Shown here: in pieces, positions 34,601 through 45,000 of the stretch | Position numbering within the stretch: position 1 is the first letter of the stretch | Layout of the letters: each line of letters begins with the position of its first letter | NCBI RefSeq assembly: GCF_026151205.1 | Contig: NC_087077.1 | Span: 20,853,510 to 20,917,509, forward strand | Source of the DNA: Bolinopsis microptera | Taxonomy: Eukaryota; Ctenophora; Tentaculata; Lobata; Bolinopsidae | Reading direction: 5' to 3' | DNA length: 64,000 nt | The notes under the pieces: model-generated | Database searches by the model: none | The model's input: the letters and a program-made list of their open reading frames with translations, nothing else | Told to the model about the DNA's origin: nothing | Made by a program: the position numbers and the translations under genes

Positions 34601-36552
34601 GAACCGTTATCAGATCTAGTGTACAGTAGTTGACGTGTGGTGTCGTATTCTATCTGCACTATTGGGTCATTCTCACCGAACCTTAGGGCTGTGGAGTGAA
34701 AGTTAGATATATGATTACAAGGAGACTCATGGATGTTGGAGGAAATTCAGGTGATTTCAGTAAAATCGAACAATGATCGTTTCACAAACTCTTTGGGAAA
34801 TCTGTAAATCAGTTGATATGATCTATACTAGCTTTCTTAATTTAAATAATTTCAAGTTCACTTTTTACTCATCTGGAAAACATGATCTAATTTTAGTATA
34901 TCCCATCCAAAATCAGTACAAGTGTTTATAAACAAGATGGCAAGGAAAATTGTAATTAATTACAAAACAAACAAATTTGTAACCTGATGGAACTAGGAAT
35001 GAGAAGTAAGAGGAGCTTTGGTTTACGAGTTTGCACCTCTTTCCAAACCAGGATAGATAAGACTGGTATTGCAATTCGTAGAGATGCCCGTTAGCCCCAG
35101 CTAGGAAGATTCTGCCTTCAGGTGTTCCTTTCACCTTAAAATGGGAATAAATTTAAATCGTGATAAGTCTGAGACTTTTCTCATATTCAGCTGGCAGAAG
35201 CCTCTTTGAATCTTATTATATTGCTGTGTAAATTGTATTCTAATTCTAATGTTCATCTCCTCGCTTAACAATTTTCATTCTCATCCTAAAATACCAACTA
35301 TTTTAATTTAACCTTTAAAGTTGATACTGAATAGTTACACTGAAGAAACATCTCCTACCTGTACCATGTTGACTCCATCAGAAGAAAGAGAAAACAAAGG
35401 GTTAGGCTGAAGGTGCATGAGGGCATACTGATCATCACCCTCACTCTCAAACGTTACCCCCAGCACCACTACCTCGCTGGCGGTGCACACTACCAATAGA
35501 AACTTTATGTGAGGTTGGAATACACCGGGTTTGGGCACGACAAGTCCTACACTCAGCACTACCTCTGCTAGCCCCTCGTAGTACGCTAGATCTCCACCTG
35601 TCTCATAGTTCCAGAAATAAATCTCTGTGTCGATCGTTACCCATCCTCTCTCTGAAATATTATCATAATTAATTTAAGGAATTGAGAGGCCTACAACACA
35701 CAGTCTTATTCACAGAGAATTTCAATACAAAATTAAATTATCTCAATGACAATCTGCAAAACATTTTCCCATTTAAGACTTACAATAAACTATTCAATTA
35801 TTTTATAAAACATCTGCATTATATATACATGATCTGAGCACTAATTCTATTTAAAATTAGCATCTTATATCCTCATAACTTACGAATGGTAGGAAGAAGG
35901 CCCATGAAACAGTTGCACTGGACATGAGCAAACTGCTCAGACAGCTCCATCGGTAAAGGGACATGTCTTACTGGTCCTATCAGTGGAACTGATGCTAGCC
36001 CTTGTGCACTTAGAGACGGGTAGTCTCCATCTGTCATACCAGTCTGAAGAAATTGTTATTATTAAATCTTAAATAGCTAATAATTTAACCATTAGTCTGA
36101 AGAAAAGATAATTAAACTGTCACCACAGTCTACACCGCCCATATTCGAGTATCACTAATCACTATAAAATAGCATATTAACATTGTACATACCATTTTAT
36201 AGTGATTAGTGATACATATACACATGTATATAAATTGAACAGCCCAATGATGATCATAACAAATACAAGATAGACTGAAACATTATCCTAGCTTCTGTTT
36301 TAAACAGTTAGAACTGTAGTACATCAGATTCTAATGTATTAAGCACTCAACACATGAGATCAATTCTGGACCTATCTTTACAAATGTGGCAACAATACTA
36401 ACCAATGTACCACCAGCATGTCGAGCATTCCTTAGCAGCGCATCAAGTTCTGAATACAGACGATCTGATTGAAGGGCAGTGTCAATGTTCTTAGCTGCAT
36501 TTTCTAGCGACTCTGTTGATATCGGTTTGTTGGCAGAAGAGCTAGCTGTCAT
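28198..36552 (-). CDS. NUP155: Nucleoporin NUP155, N-terminal beta-propeller and start of solenoid (partial)
   Basis: Thirteen exons join in phase: 36552-36403, 36043-35884, 35651-35359, 35134-34984, 34688-34527, 34419-34264, 34077-33913, 32661-32482, 32372-31966, 31849-31692, 31528-31366, 31172-31044 and 28334-28198. The start ATG at 36552 gives MTASSSANKPISTESLENAA, near the family's N-terminal helix. Family hallmarks follow: VPLPMELSEQFAHVQCNCFM, TIDTEIYFWNYETGGDLAYY, PKPGVFQPHIKFLL, GRIFLAGANGHLYEL, RSDNGSIYVYDLAEDGQG, GVRLYFS, LRPVDQLLHLL, VVYSGKHAGICLYFARLL and TTFRDLVVSGKQ. Residues up to about 590 form the propeller region and the rest enter the solenoid. The product would be a structural inner-ring nucleoporin. 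The last exon ends AG before a GTTGGT donor, in phase with the exon at 9323, but that exon lies on the other strand of this sequence. Intron 12 carries the 2.17-kb insertion. Confidence 0.94.
28389..30561. mobile_element. 2.17-kb non-autonomous foldback-like element, TSD ATTATT
   Basis: Termini are a G run and a C run followed inward by GTGTCA(T/C)GTCCGTCTATGT on both sides. A block of about 50 bp (CTGTCCTTTTTGGATTCTAT and flanks) is directly repeated near both ends. ATTATT occurs at 28383-28388 and 30562-30567. The left arm lacks the whole segment and keeps one ATTAT copy (near 3033), so it is an empty site. The interior has 20-bp GGACATTGGCGGACTTGGAC repeats, a purine-rich tract of about 1.6 kb, and TGTCCGCCTA decamers. 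No transposase is present. It sits in NUP155 intron 12. Confidence 0.9.
28645..30230 (+). repeat. Purine-rich GGA/GAGGAGGAC tract
   Basis: About 1.6 kb is almost purine-only on the plus strand, built from GAGGAGGA, GGACTGAGGAGG, GGACCCAGGAGG and GGATGGCTGAGGA motifs. It is broken by about 90 bp of ordinary AT sequence at 29980-30070. Long serine/proline ORFs on the minus strand are composition artefacts. Confidence 0.93.
31631..31675. repeat. (CA)n microsatellite in a NUP155 intron
   Basis: About 20 CA units. The left-arm counterpart at 1925-1970 is an irregular GT-rich stretch. Confidence 0.95.
32700..32890. repeat. 20-bp C-rich intronic tandem repeat
   Basis: About nine units of AGAGTTTATATAGTCCCCCC with variable C-run length lie in the intron between NUP155 exons 34077-33913 and 32661-32482. 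Confidence 0.9.
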
Positions 36553-36559
36553 TCCTAGG

Positions 36560-38555
36560 GGAAGTAACGATCATTATGATGTATTTATTATTACAATTTT
36601 TTTTATTATGATGTATTTATTGGATTGTTAAAGTATTATTATGTTTCTAGATAATGAATTTAAAGGAAATGTCTGGATATAAAGAATCTAGAATTTGTAA
36701 TATTTATAGCTCAAATTGTTGGCCCTGGTGAAATCATGAATGAAATTAATAACAAATCTACTGTACTGCTTAGAAAATGATTTTGAATATCAAAAAGTAT
36801 ATTCGAGGTCATCAAGACATTCTTTGCCTCATTTTCATCCATGGTATAACATAATGGCCATTCTCAGGACCCAACAGAAACCCATGGCGTGTGGCTAGAC
36901 CCAAGCGCATTCTACTTCCACGTTTTAGAAGTGCTGAAGAAAGGCACCATAGAAATTTGCAAATTAAGGTTGTGACCTTTTGAATCATGGTTAAGTTCCA
37001 ACTTGGATTACAAACGGTTTTGGGACCGGTAAATTTGCCCTGAACTTTGGCAAGTAACCGCAATCCTAAATTCCCTTACTTCTGCTTCATGGCGTACTAA
37101 GAAGTTATCATATAAATAAAGCAGTCTTATATTGAGGAGTCAAAGGTGAACACCTTCACTCGGTAATAGGTTTAAATCCCGATGGGGTCTTACATGAGAC
37201 CTCCAGATACTTTTTTCTGGCTGCTAAATTAAATTGAAGCTTAGATAGAAAATCCAGTCCATACTGATTACTGAATGATAAGTTGGTTTCTATGAATCTA
37301 CATCAACACTGATCCTGAAACTTTCAGTATACAAAATATTGAAGTAAGGTGTTCCTTTTATTTAATATGATGTATTCTTGTGTAAATTTGTATTGATCCT
37401 GTTTGACAAGGAAAAATGCTCTTACCAGGAAAGGAATTACTCAACGTTTCAATGTTACAACACCGTATTCATGATCTCAAATCATTTATTATATATATAG
37501 TAGTGTTGAAAATATTAAAACTTTAATATGATGATGATGAAAATCTTAAAATAACTGGCTACAATAAGCACCATTAATTTAACCTCAAATATGCATATGC
37601 ACTTCATACAACCAGTGGCGTAACGTTCCATGTTGGTACCCCCCATTAACTGTTAAGTCCTTAAATATTTTTTGTAATTTTTTATAATTTGTAAAATTGA
37701 TAATGAGGAAACGTTATATTAACAAAAATCAAAGAACTCTCTAGCATCAAGTTAATTTATTGCTCTAGCCAGAGCCCTCGCGATTACATTGTATCTGCAC
37801 GTCATGACAACGTGACCCCATTGACAATTCAAAACAATTTACAATTTAAATCGATTAAATCATAAATATGTTTTCAAATTTTGAATGCTGATAATTCCAA
37901 ATGGGTGCCTTTTAAATAAAAATGTATACATATATATACACAAAAAGGTCCAAATCTGATTGCACCCGGCCGCGCCGCGCATCCAATAATGCTACTTGCA
38001 ACTTACCTGGGGACCCCAGGCTATTATGTTCATAAACATGATAAATAAATAGTAAATAGACATAAATCGATTAAAGATTCGGCTGCATGATTACTACACA
38101 TTGTAAACCTCTCTGATCGTGCACGCCAAGTGTGCAACCCGGCACACATTGTCTGCGACGCGTCAATTATTAACTTATACAAATACGTAAAATGAGCAAG
38201 CAACAGACTTGCAAGCTAGGCCAGGTATGGCCTCAGATTTAAATTTAAATTTAAATTGATTTATTTATTTATTGCCATTACAATGAATATTTATATCATA
38301 ATAGATATCCGATAATAAACTTATTAGAACTTATTAGAACTCCTACAGCCTAATATAAGATGTTCGACTAACAAATAAAAAGAACTAGCAGGTTCATGGT
38401 CCCTCGAGCGCGCATTCATAGACCATACCGATCCAGAGATAATTCATCATATTATAAACTCTTCATCATCTATTCTACATTGCATCAAAGTTTTCTCCTG
38501 ACATACTGGTTTTAGTATCTTGATGGCAACCTGTGTCACTCTCACCGACCTCACT
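36560..38555. other. Intergenic sequence upstream of NUP155 (minus-strand gene)
   Basis: No conserved ORF is seen on either strand. A piece at 37477-37525 (TAGTAGTGTTGAAAATATTA) resembles the 5' ends of the full-length LINEs at about 48090-48125 and 60790-60835. It may be a remnant of the same family's 5' UTR. The NUP155 promoter should lie within the first part of this stretch, but no clear motif stands out. Confidence 0.5.
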
Positions 38556-38559
38556 AAAA

Positions 38560-39065
38560 GTAAAGTAAAGTAAAAATTATGACATAACATCATCATTAAT
38601 GTCTACAAAGTATCATCTCACTACATGGAAAAATAACTATTTCTCCATCAAATTTAAAAGTAATAATTTATCAAATATTAATCATGAATAAAAACAACAT
38701 TACAAATTTTTTATTTATTCATACTTCCCAGTGGAGTAAAGATTTATATAACGTTTCTTTGCTACATAAGGATGAAACCACAGATAATCATTGTGTTTTT
38801 CCTTATTACTGATATAACTGGTACCTTCAATTCTTGTTAAAACTTCTTTCGAAACATTCCAAAAATGAAAGTCATTTACAATACATTTAGAAATCATATT
38901 CTTTTTAAAACTTTACAATCCAATTTTAAAACTCAAACTGTCAAGCAATTCTTCACCTCCGAAGGAGCTTGTTCCAATAAGGAACAACCCGCTCTGGAAG
39001 AAAAGAACACTGAAGATTCAATTCTTGACCTTTGTCACACTCTTACTACATATTCTGGTGTTTGA
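38560..39065 (-). mobile_element. Old 5'-truncated fragment of the LINE A/B family
   Basis: From a degraded (TAAG)-type tail at 38560-38580, the sequence follows the LINE A/B 3' UTR and ORF2 C terminus (counterpart of YLWFHPYVAKKRYINLYSTGKY at 38730-38800). Frameshifts and about 20-25 percent divergence mark it as older than A and B. The same alignment resumes at about 39760-39945, so an insertion of roughly 690 bp splits it. Confidence 0.8.
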
Positions 39066-39569
39066 CGTTTGCAGCTAGATTGGACTCTGATATTATGTAT
39101 TAGCAAATTTGTATAGTGTATAATTTTTTAGTGTTTATCATACACTGCAACTTGGTAGCGCGGCTGACACAAAACAAAATGTTGGCCTGGCTTATGCATA
39201 ACCTAGTAAATAACACGCACTCCGATAAAAGCTATTTGGAGAAACTCCGCAAAATGTTCATTATAGTCAACGGGCACAAAGAAGCATTACTAGCAATTGT
39301 GTCCTTTACCCTCCTACATAATTTGAACATTTGTGGCTTACTCATTGAACAACATCTGAATTAATATGTATTTAGTAGTAAAAGATTCAGAAAGTTATCT
39401 TTTCATGTACGGTGTACACTGAAGTTAGTAAATGCAAAACAAACTTTTTCGATCAGCTGCGCGCCGGTTAACCAGTGTTGTACTAGGTAAAAATTGTGTA
39501 TATTTTGTACATTTTTGAGTGTAAATTAATTTATTAATTTATCACAAATTATTTTATTATATTAAAACT

Positions 39570-40315
39570 TGACGGATGTTACTCGTATAAATTTCTTCGA
39601 AGTAGCGCGCGCCGGGCCAGATCATTAACAATGGTCAATATTAAAACCACTTATGTGAAAAGGTTATTTTGACTTTAAATATTTGAACTAAATATGAATT
39701 GATTGTGGGTATAAAATAAAATTTGTTTTACTAAAATTTGTTTTATACTATTTATTGGATGAAACCAAATTAAGACCTGACCTGCTTGGTCTAAACAAGT
39801 TTAAACCATTATCGCGATCGTCGCTGTGAGAAGCCTTATTAAGTGCGCGGCGCGGCACAGTAACGCATCGCGCTACAAGTCAAACCATTAATAACCTTAA
39901 AAGCTTCAATAAGGTTCCCACGTATATTTACCGCTTTCATGCTGATTGGTCAATGGTCACTGGTCAAAAATGTAGTAAAAACTGTAAAATTTGGTCAAGG
40001 AGACGGCAGAAAAGCTTTTTTAAATCTTCCAAAACATATTTTTATGTTTTGATGATTTTTTGACCATTGATTGACGATATCAATCCGTTGAGATCGTTGC
40101 TCTGCGAAGCAGAGCAACGATCGTCGATGCAAAGCAAGAATGCTAGTTCGCGCGGCGCGTCGAAGCGGCGAAGTCCTCCAATTTTGACCATTGTTAATGG
40201 TTTGGCCCGGCGCGCTACTTCGTAGCACTTGCCATCAGGCCATTTCGAGAAGAAAGCGGCGCGCGCTACTTCGAAGAAATTTAGACGAGTAACATCCGTC
40301 AATGATTTTTTTGTT
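39570..40315. repeat. Inverted repeat pair with CpG-rich ends
   Basis: 39570-39645 (GACGGATGTTACTCGTATAA, AAATTTCTTCGAAGTAGCGC, then CATTAACAATGGTCAATATT) recurs inverted at 40180-40310, where about 40 extra bases separate the blocks. The segment overlaps the second half of the old LINE fragment. It may be a foldback element nested in that LINE or a local inverted duplication. No transposase is seen. Confidence 0.65.
40092..40122. repeat. Perfect 14-bp hairpin with GAA loop
   Basis: GATCGTTGCTCTGC, then GAA, then the exact reverse complement. It lies within the inverted repeat region at 39570-40315. Confidence 0.9.
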
Positions 40316-40889
40316 TATCGAAGCTTTATTTTGGAGCAACAGCTTATAGCAAAAGTCTTTAAATGCAACAAAACTACACATCTTGCAAAAATTTGGACAA
40401 AATTTTGACTCAAAGGTAACCCCAAAAATGCAAAATGGCAGACTTTGGGGTAAAAAATCCAGGTTAGGATTTGGGTTAAAGACACCAGTTATTAAAGACA
40501 ACAGTTATTTCGATAAGGGGGGACAGAGGGCCCAAGTTGCGATATAAACCAGACAATATTGAAGATTTAGATTTAAATATTGAGCCCTTTGGCTAGAAAA
40601 TACTTTCTTAGATATTTTGGACAGTTTTTAATATTGGTAATGTTAATGAATTGTACTTGATTGATATGTAATATTTAGGCCCGTGGCCAGTTTTCAAAAA
40701 ATTTGGGTTAAAATAAAGAATTTTTGTCAACTCTGAAAAAATCTCCAAAATGATAAAGATCTTGAATTGAATGAAGTCAATCTTGCTAATCGATCTTGGA
40801 ACCTTCTCAACAACGAATTGTTGAAATGTCAAACACTAAATTAAAATGATTGCTGTACTCAATAAATTACTCAATAAAGTAATTATCGC

Positions 40890-40962
40890 TTTTGTATCCT
40901 TGTATCCTTGTATCCTTGTATCCTTGTATCCTTGTATCCTTTTATCCTTGTATCCTTGCTGT
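40890..40962 (+). repeat. (TATCCTTG)n octamer repeat
   Basis: About nine near-perfect copies of the octamer TATCCTTG. Confidence 0.93.
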
Positions 40963-41020
40963 ATGTAACTTTTCAGATTACACTGCTAGTTTTTTTACTC
41001 GTTTATGTATATTGTATCAT

Positions 41021-41075
41021 ACAGGGTGGGCCAAAAGTCAGTACTCATACGTTGGGTCTTATACCTCTGCTGTGT
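41021..41075. mobile_element. Solo mariner-like terminal repeat
   Basis: ACAGGGTGGGCCAAAAGTCA followed by CTCATACGTTGGGTCTTA resembles Tc1/mariner inverted ends. A related sequence lies inverted at 49155-49207. No transposase is nearby. Confidence 0.55.
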
Positions 41076-41187
41076 TTTATATTTGAGAGTTGTTGCTTTG
41101 CAGATGGCATAAGTAAGTAAGTAAGTAAGTAAAGATTATGACATAACATCATCACAAGTGATCTACAAAATATCATTGCACTAAATA

Positions 41188-41896
41188 GTAAAACAAAATT
41201 TTTTAAGTAAAACAAAATTTTTATTTACCACAAAACAATCAATACATATTTAATATTATTATACATTTACAAATAAATCTAAATTTAAATTCAGCTATAC
41301 ACAATACACAGCCCGCCGCGCAGACAGCCACACATTGCTGAGAGATTCTCAGGTGCAGATGTAAGCGCCGCGCGCGCGAGGTTTGTTATCTTACAATTAC
41401 ATGTCACGATATATTATTAATTATCAGAGAATTTTAGGAGCAAAATAATAATTGCATATTGGGCAAATTTCGGTCGTTAACGCAGTATAGGGCGTGGACA
41501 CTGCAATGCTAATAACGGAAAATTTTGAGGCACGAGTTTCATTCAGCTACCCAATTTATATGTGACATGTACTTGTATTAAATTCAGATAAATATTAGTA
41601 ACAATCGACGCCAACATTGTGCAACTGTAAACTGCAAAAGGTTAACGTCGATTATCACTAAATCACATCTCGCAAGTTACTAATTCTTTGCACTATATAT
41701 GTTACGTCACTATAGCATATGTCATTCATATTGTACGTTATTGGTTATATAAGATAAAAATAAACATTTTATAATTGTTTCAATGTTCAACACTGCTAAA
41801 AAACAAATACCTACTTGCCCATCGATTAAGGAGTCGCCAAAACAAGGCTCAAAGTTAATTTACCTTCACACCTCGTTTTGGAGACTGGAGGATGTC
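41188..41896. other. About 700-bp insertion in the LINE A 3' UTR
   Basis: LINE B runs directly from CTCTAAATAG to AAAAATAATTCAAATAGATA, whereas LINE A has about 700 bp between the corresponding bases. The insert is AT-rich with a CpG patch at 41310-41375 and has no ORF of note. Its ends (AAAACAAAATTTTT and GATGTCAATAAAA) show no clear inverted repeat, so its class is unknown. Confidence 0.7.
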
Positions 41897-42003
41897 AATA
41901 AAAAAATAATTTAAATAAATATATTTTTCCATCAACATTAATAATTTATCAAATTCAATTTTATTAATTAATAAAATCTAATACATTATCTATAAATAAT
42001 TCA

Positions 42004-45000
42004 TTAATACTTCCCAGTGGAATAAAGATTTATAAAACGCTTCTTTGCCACAAAAGGATGAAACCAAAGATATTCATTATGTGTCTCCTTATTGCTTAAA
42101 TAACTGGGTCCTTCAATTTTCCCTAAAACTTCACTCGAAATATTCCAAAAATAAAAATCATTTACACTGTTTTTAGAAATCATTTCTTTCTTAAATCCTT
42201 CCAATCTAACTTTAAAGCTTAAAACTGTCGAGCAGTTCTTGACATCCGAAGGGAGTTTGTTCCAGTAAGGAATGACTCGCTCCGGAAGAAAAGAAGACTG
42301 GAGATTCTTAACTTTAGTTACACTCTTATTACACCTATTAGTTGAAACTAGATTAAGACCAGATCTGCTCATTCTGAACAAACCCGATCCATATTCAGTC
42401 AAACCACTAGTTACTTTAAAAGCTTCGATAAGGTCCCCACGTATTCGCCGCTCTGCCAGCGTTGTCAAATTGAGGATATCCAGTCTGCGGCTGTATGGAA
42501 GAGTACCCACCTCATCAATAAGACGGGTAAACCGCCTCTGGACGCTCTCCAGCTCCAAAACAGTCCCCCAACTTCCATGAGCCGCAACTGGATTCCACAA
42601 TTGGACACAATACTCAAGATGAGGTCTTATCAAAGCTTTATAAATAGCTATCATTACAACCTTTTCTCTAATAACTAAATTTCTTACAATCCAGCAGATC
42701 ATACGATTTGCTTTAGAAATACATGCTTTTATCTGTTCATTCCAAAGCAAGGAGCTATGGGTAATAACCCCCAAATCTTTTTCCTGTGCAGATACTTCTA
42801 GTTCTACTCCATTTACAATATAATTCGAGTTAGGATTATTATTCAGATTAATATGGACTACTTTACACTTGGCAGGATTGAAGTTTAAGTGCCAAATACT
42901 CTCCCAAATTTCGAGTTCTAAAATATCATCAGATACACTTCTATGGTTAGCTGCATTACAAACTAGCTTGAGATCATCTGCAAATAATTTAATCTTATTT
43001 TTAACATTGTCAGGTAAATCGTTTATATAAAGAATAAATAGCAAAGGACCCAATACTGACCCCTGGGGAACACCAGATAACACGTGTTTCACCTCAGACC
43101 ATTGTCCTTCTACACAAACCCTCATGGTTCTGTCTGTCAGAAAGTCTTTTATAACATCTAAAACTTTTCCCTTGACCCCAAACCCCTCCAATTTAGATAG
43201 AAGTCTAAAGTGAGGGACTGTGTCAAAAGCTTTACTAAAATCAAAATACAAAAGATCGACAGGAGCACCTTCGTCTAAAATATCAAGAATATTATCAAAT
43301 GTCTCTAAGAGATTAGAAAGACAAGATTTACCCTTCACAAATCCATGCTGATGCTTTGAAATTCGTTCTTCTAAAAATGTTAATAAATGTGCCCTCACCA
43401 ACTTTTCATACACTTTGCACAAAATACAAGTTAATGAGACAGGTCTATAATTTAAGGGATCAGATTTAACACCCTTTTTGAACAATGCTACAACAGATGC
43501 TGTCTTCCAAATGTCAGGCAGGACTCCTGTTTCTGAACACTTAAAGGACCAGTTAACTGAAAAAAAAGTTATCCTCATATTCTGACAGATTGTGACAAAT
43601 AGCAAACTAAGCAACGAGTCGAAATTCCTAAATCTCTAACTGCTCTCTAACGCGTGTAAATAGCGTTTGTATTATTTTGGCGATGACGTCATAAAGTCCC
43701 TCACGCGCGCAGAAGAGCTCGTGAGACTGTATTTTACAGGTAGAAAATGGACATAATACAATCTTTTCCCCCAAATAACTCGAAAAGTAAGTAATTTAGG
43801 GTACATGTTGCTTCATAAGTTGTATATAAACATGGCCATTCTGCACGATTTGCACACATTTAAAAACCTTTAGGGCCTTCATAGCCCAAGTTACCAGATA
43901 CCCATAGTTTTGCATGATTTCTGGAACCGAAAATCAGTTTTTCGCCAATAACTGAAAAAGTAAGCACTTTAAGGCATATGTTTGTTCGTAAGTCATATAT
44001 TAATATGCTCATTTCGGTTCTTTTGCACCCTATCTAAAGACTCTATCACGATCCTATCGAAAATGGGCTCAGCACCACGCCCAAAATGGTTTTTGGCAAA
44101 TTTCTCGAAAAGTAAGGATTTTAGGCCATGTGTTGCTCAATAACTCCTATATAAACATGCATATGTGGCTTCGTTTAAGCCTATTTTGAAGTCTTTACGA
44201 CCTTCAGAAGCAAGGGGTCGGTTACGTTATTGGGTCAATATGGGCGTGGCCCTCCTGGGTTTTCTCCACGGTCAAAAAAATGTCTCGAAAATCGTTTATT
44301 CATACCTTCAGGAAGGTCTGTGCAAAGTTTCGTGAGTATTTGAACATTTGCAGGTTCATTTCCATAAATTTCCATAAATGACTCGAGTACACAACTTAAG
44401 AGTTAACTTTAGAGAAACTCATAAGTCATTTATCTCAAATTAAGCTGTTAGTGTCCATGATCAACCTGTGGCGACAATGTTTTACGTGAAATGTAAAAAT
44501 CAGGAGTAATATCAAAGGTGTGTTTTTAGATTAAAGTGCTAGCTCATAGTTTTAGAATTGTATAGATTATAACGTTGGTCGTTTAGCCATCTAACAATCG
44601 ATCGTGCCGTAATATATGGCCAGAGAATAATAGGGTCTTGGAATTTCTATAATTGTTCAGTGGGTCGATTGACTGAACACGTTTGCACTTGGTATTTAAA
44701 CTTACCAGTAGTTTATTTATGTTATGTACCGATGATAATGCAATTAGGATAACAACTAGGTAAGCCGTAAGTCTAATTCAAAAAACACTGCACACCGTAC
44801 ACTCCGAACAGTATTACTATTTGGTAAACCCGATACCGGGTATTTTGGCGGGAATTCTGTTCCCACGGCACTGTTCTGATAGAAGCTACTTCTACTAATG
44901 GTCCCAGAGGAACGGCCGTAAAGTAGCCAGACTTCTTGTCTCCTGTACTGGCTGACACATGCGGATTATAGTTATAAATTTCGCTATGCTATAAATATAA

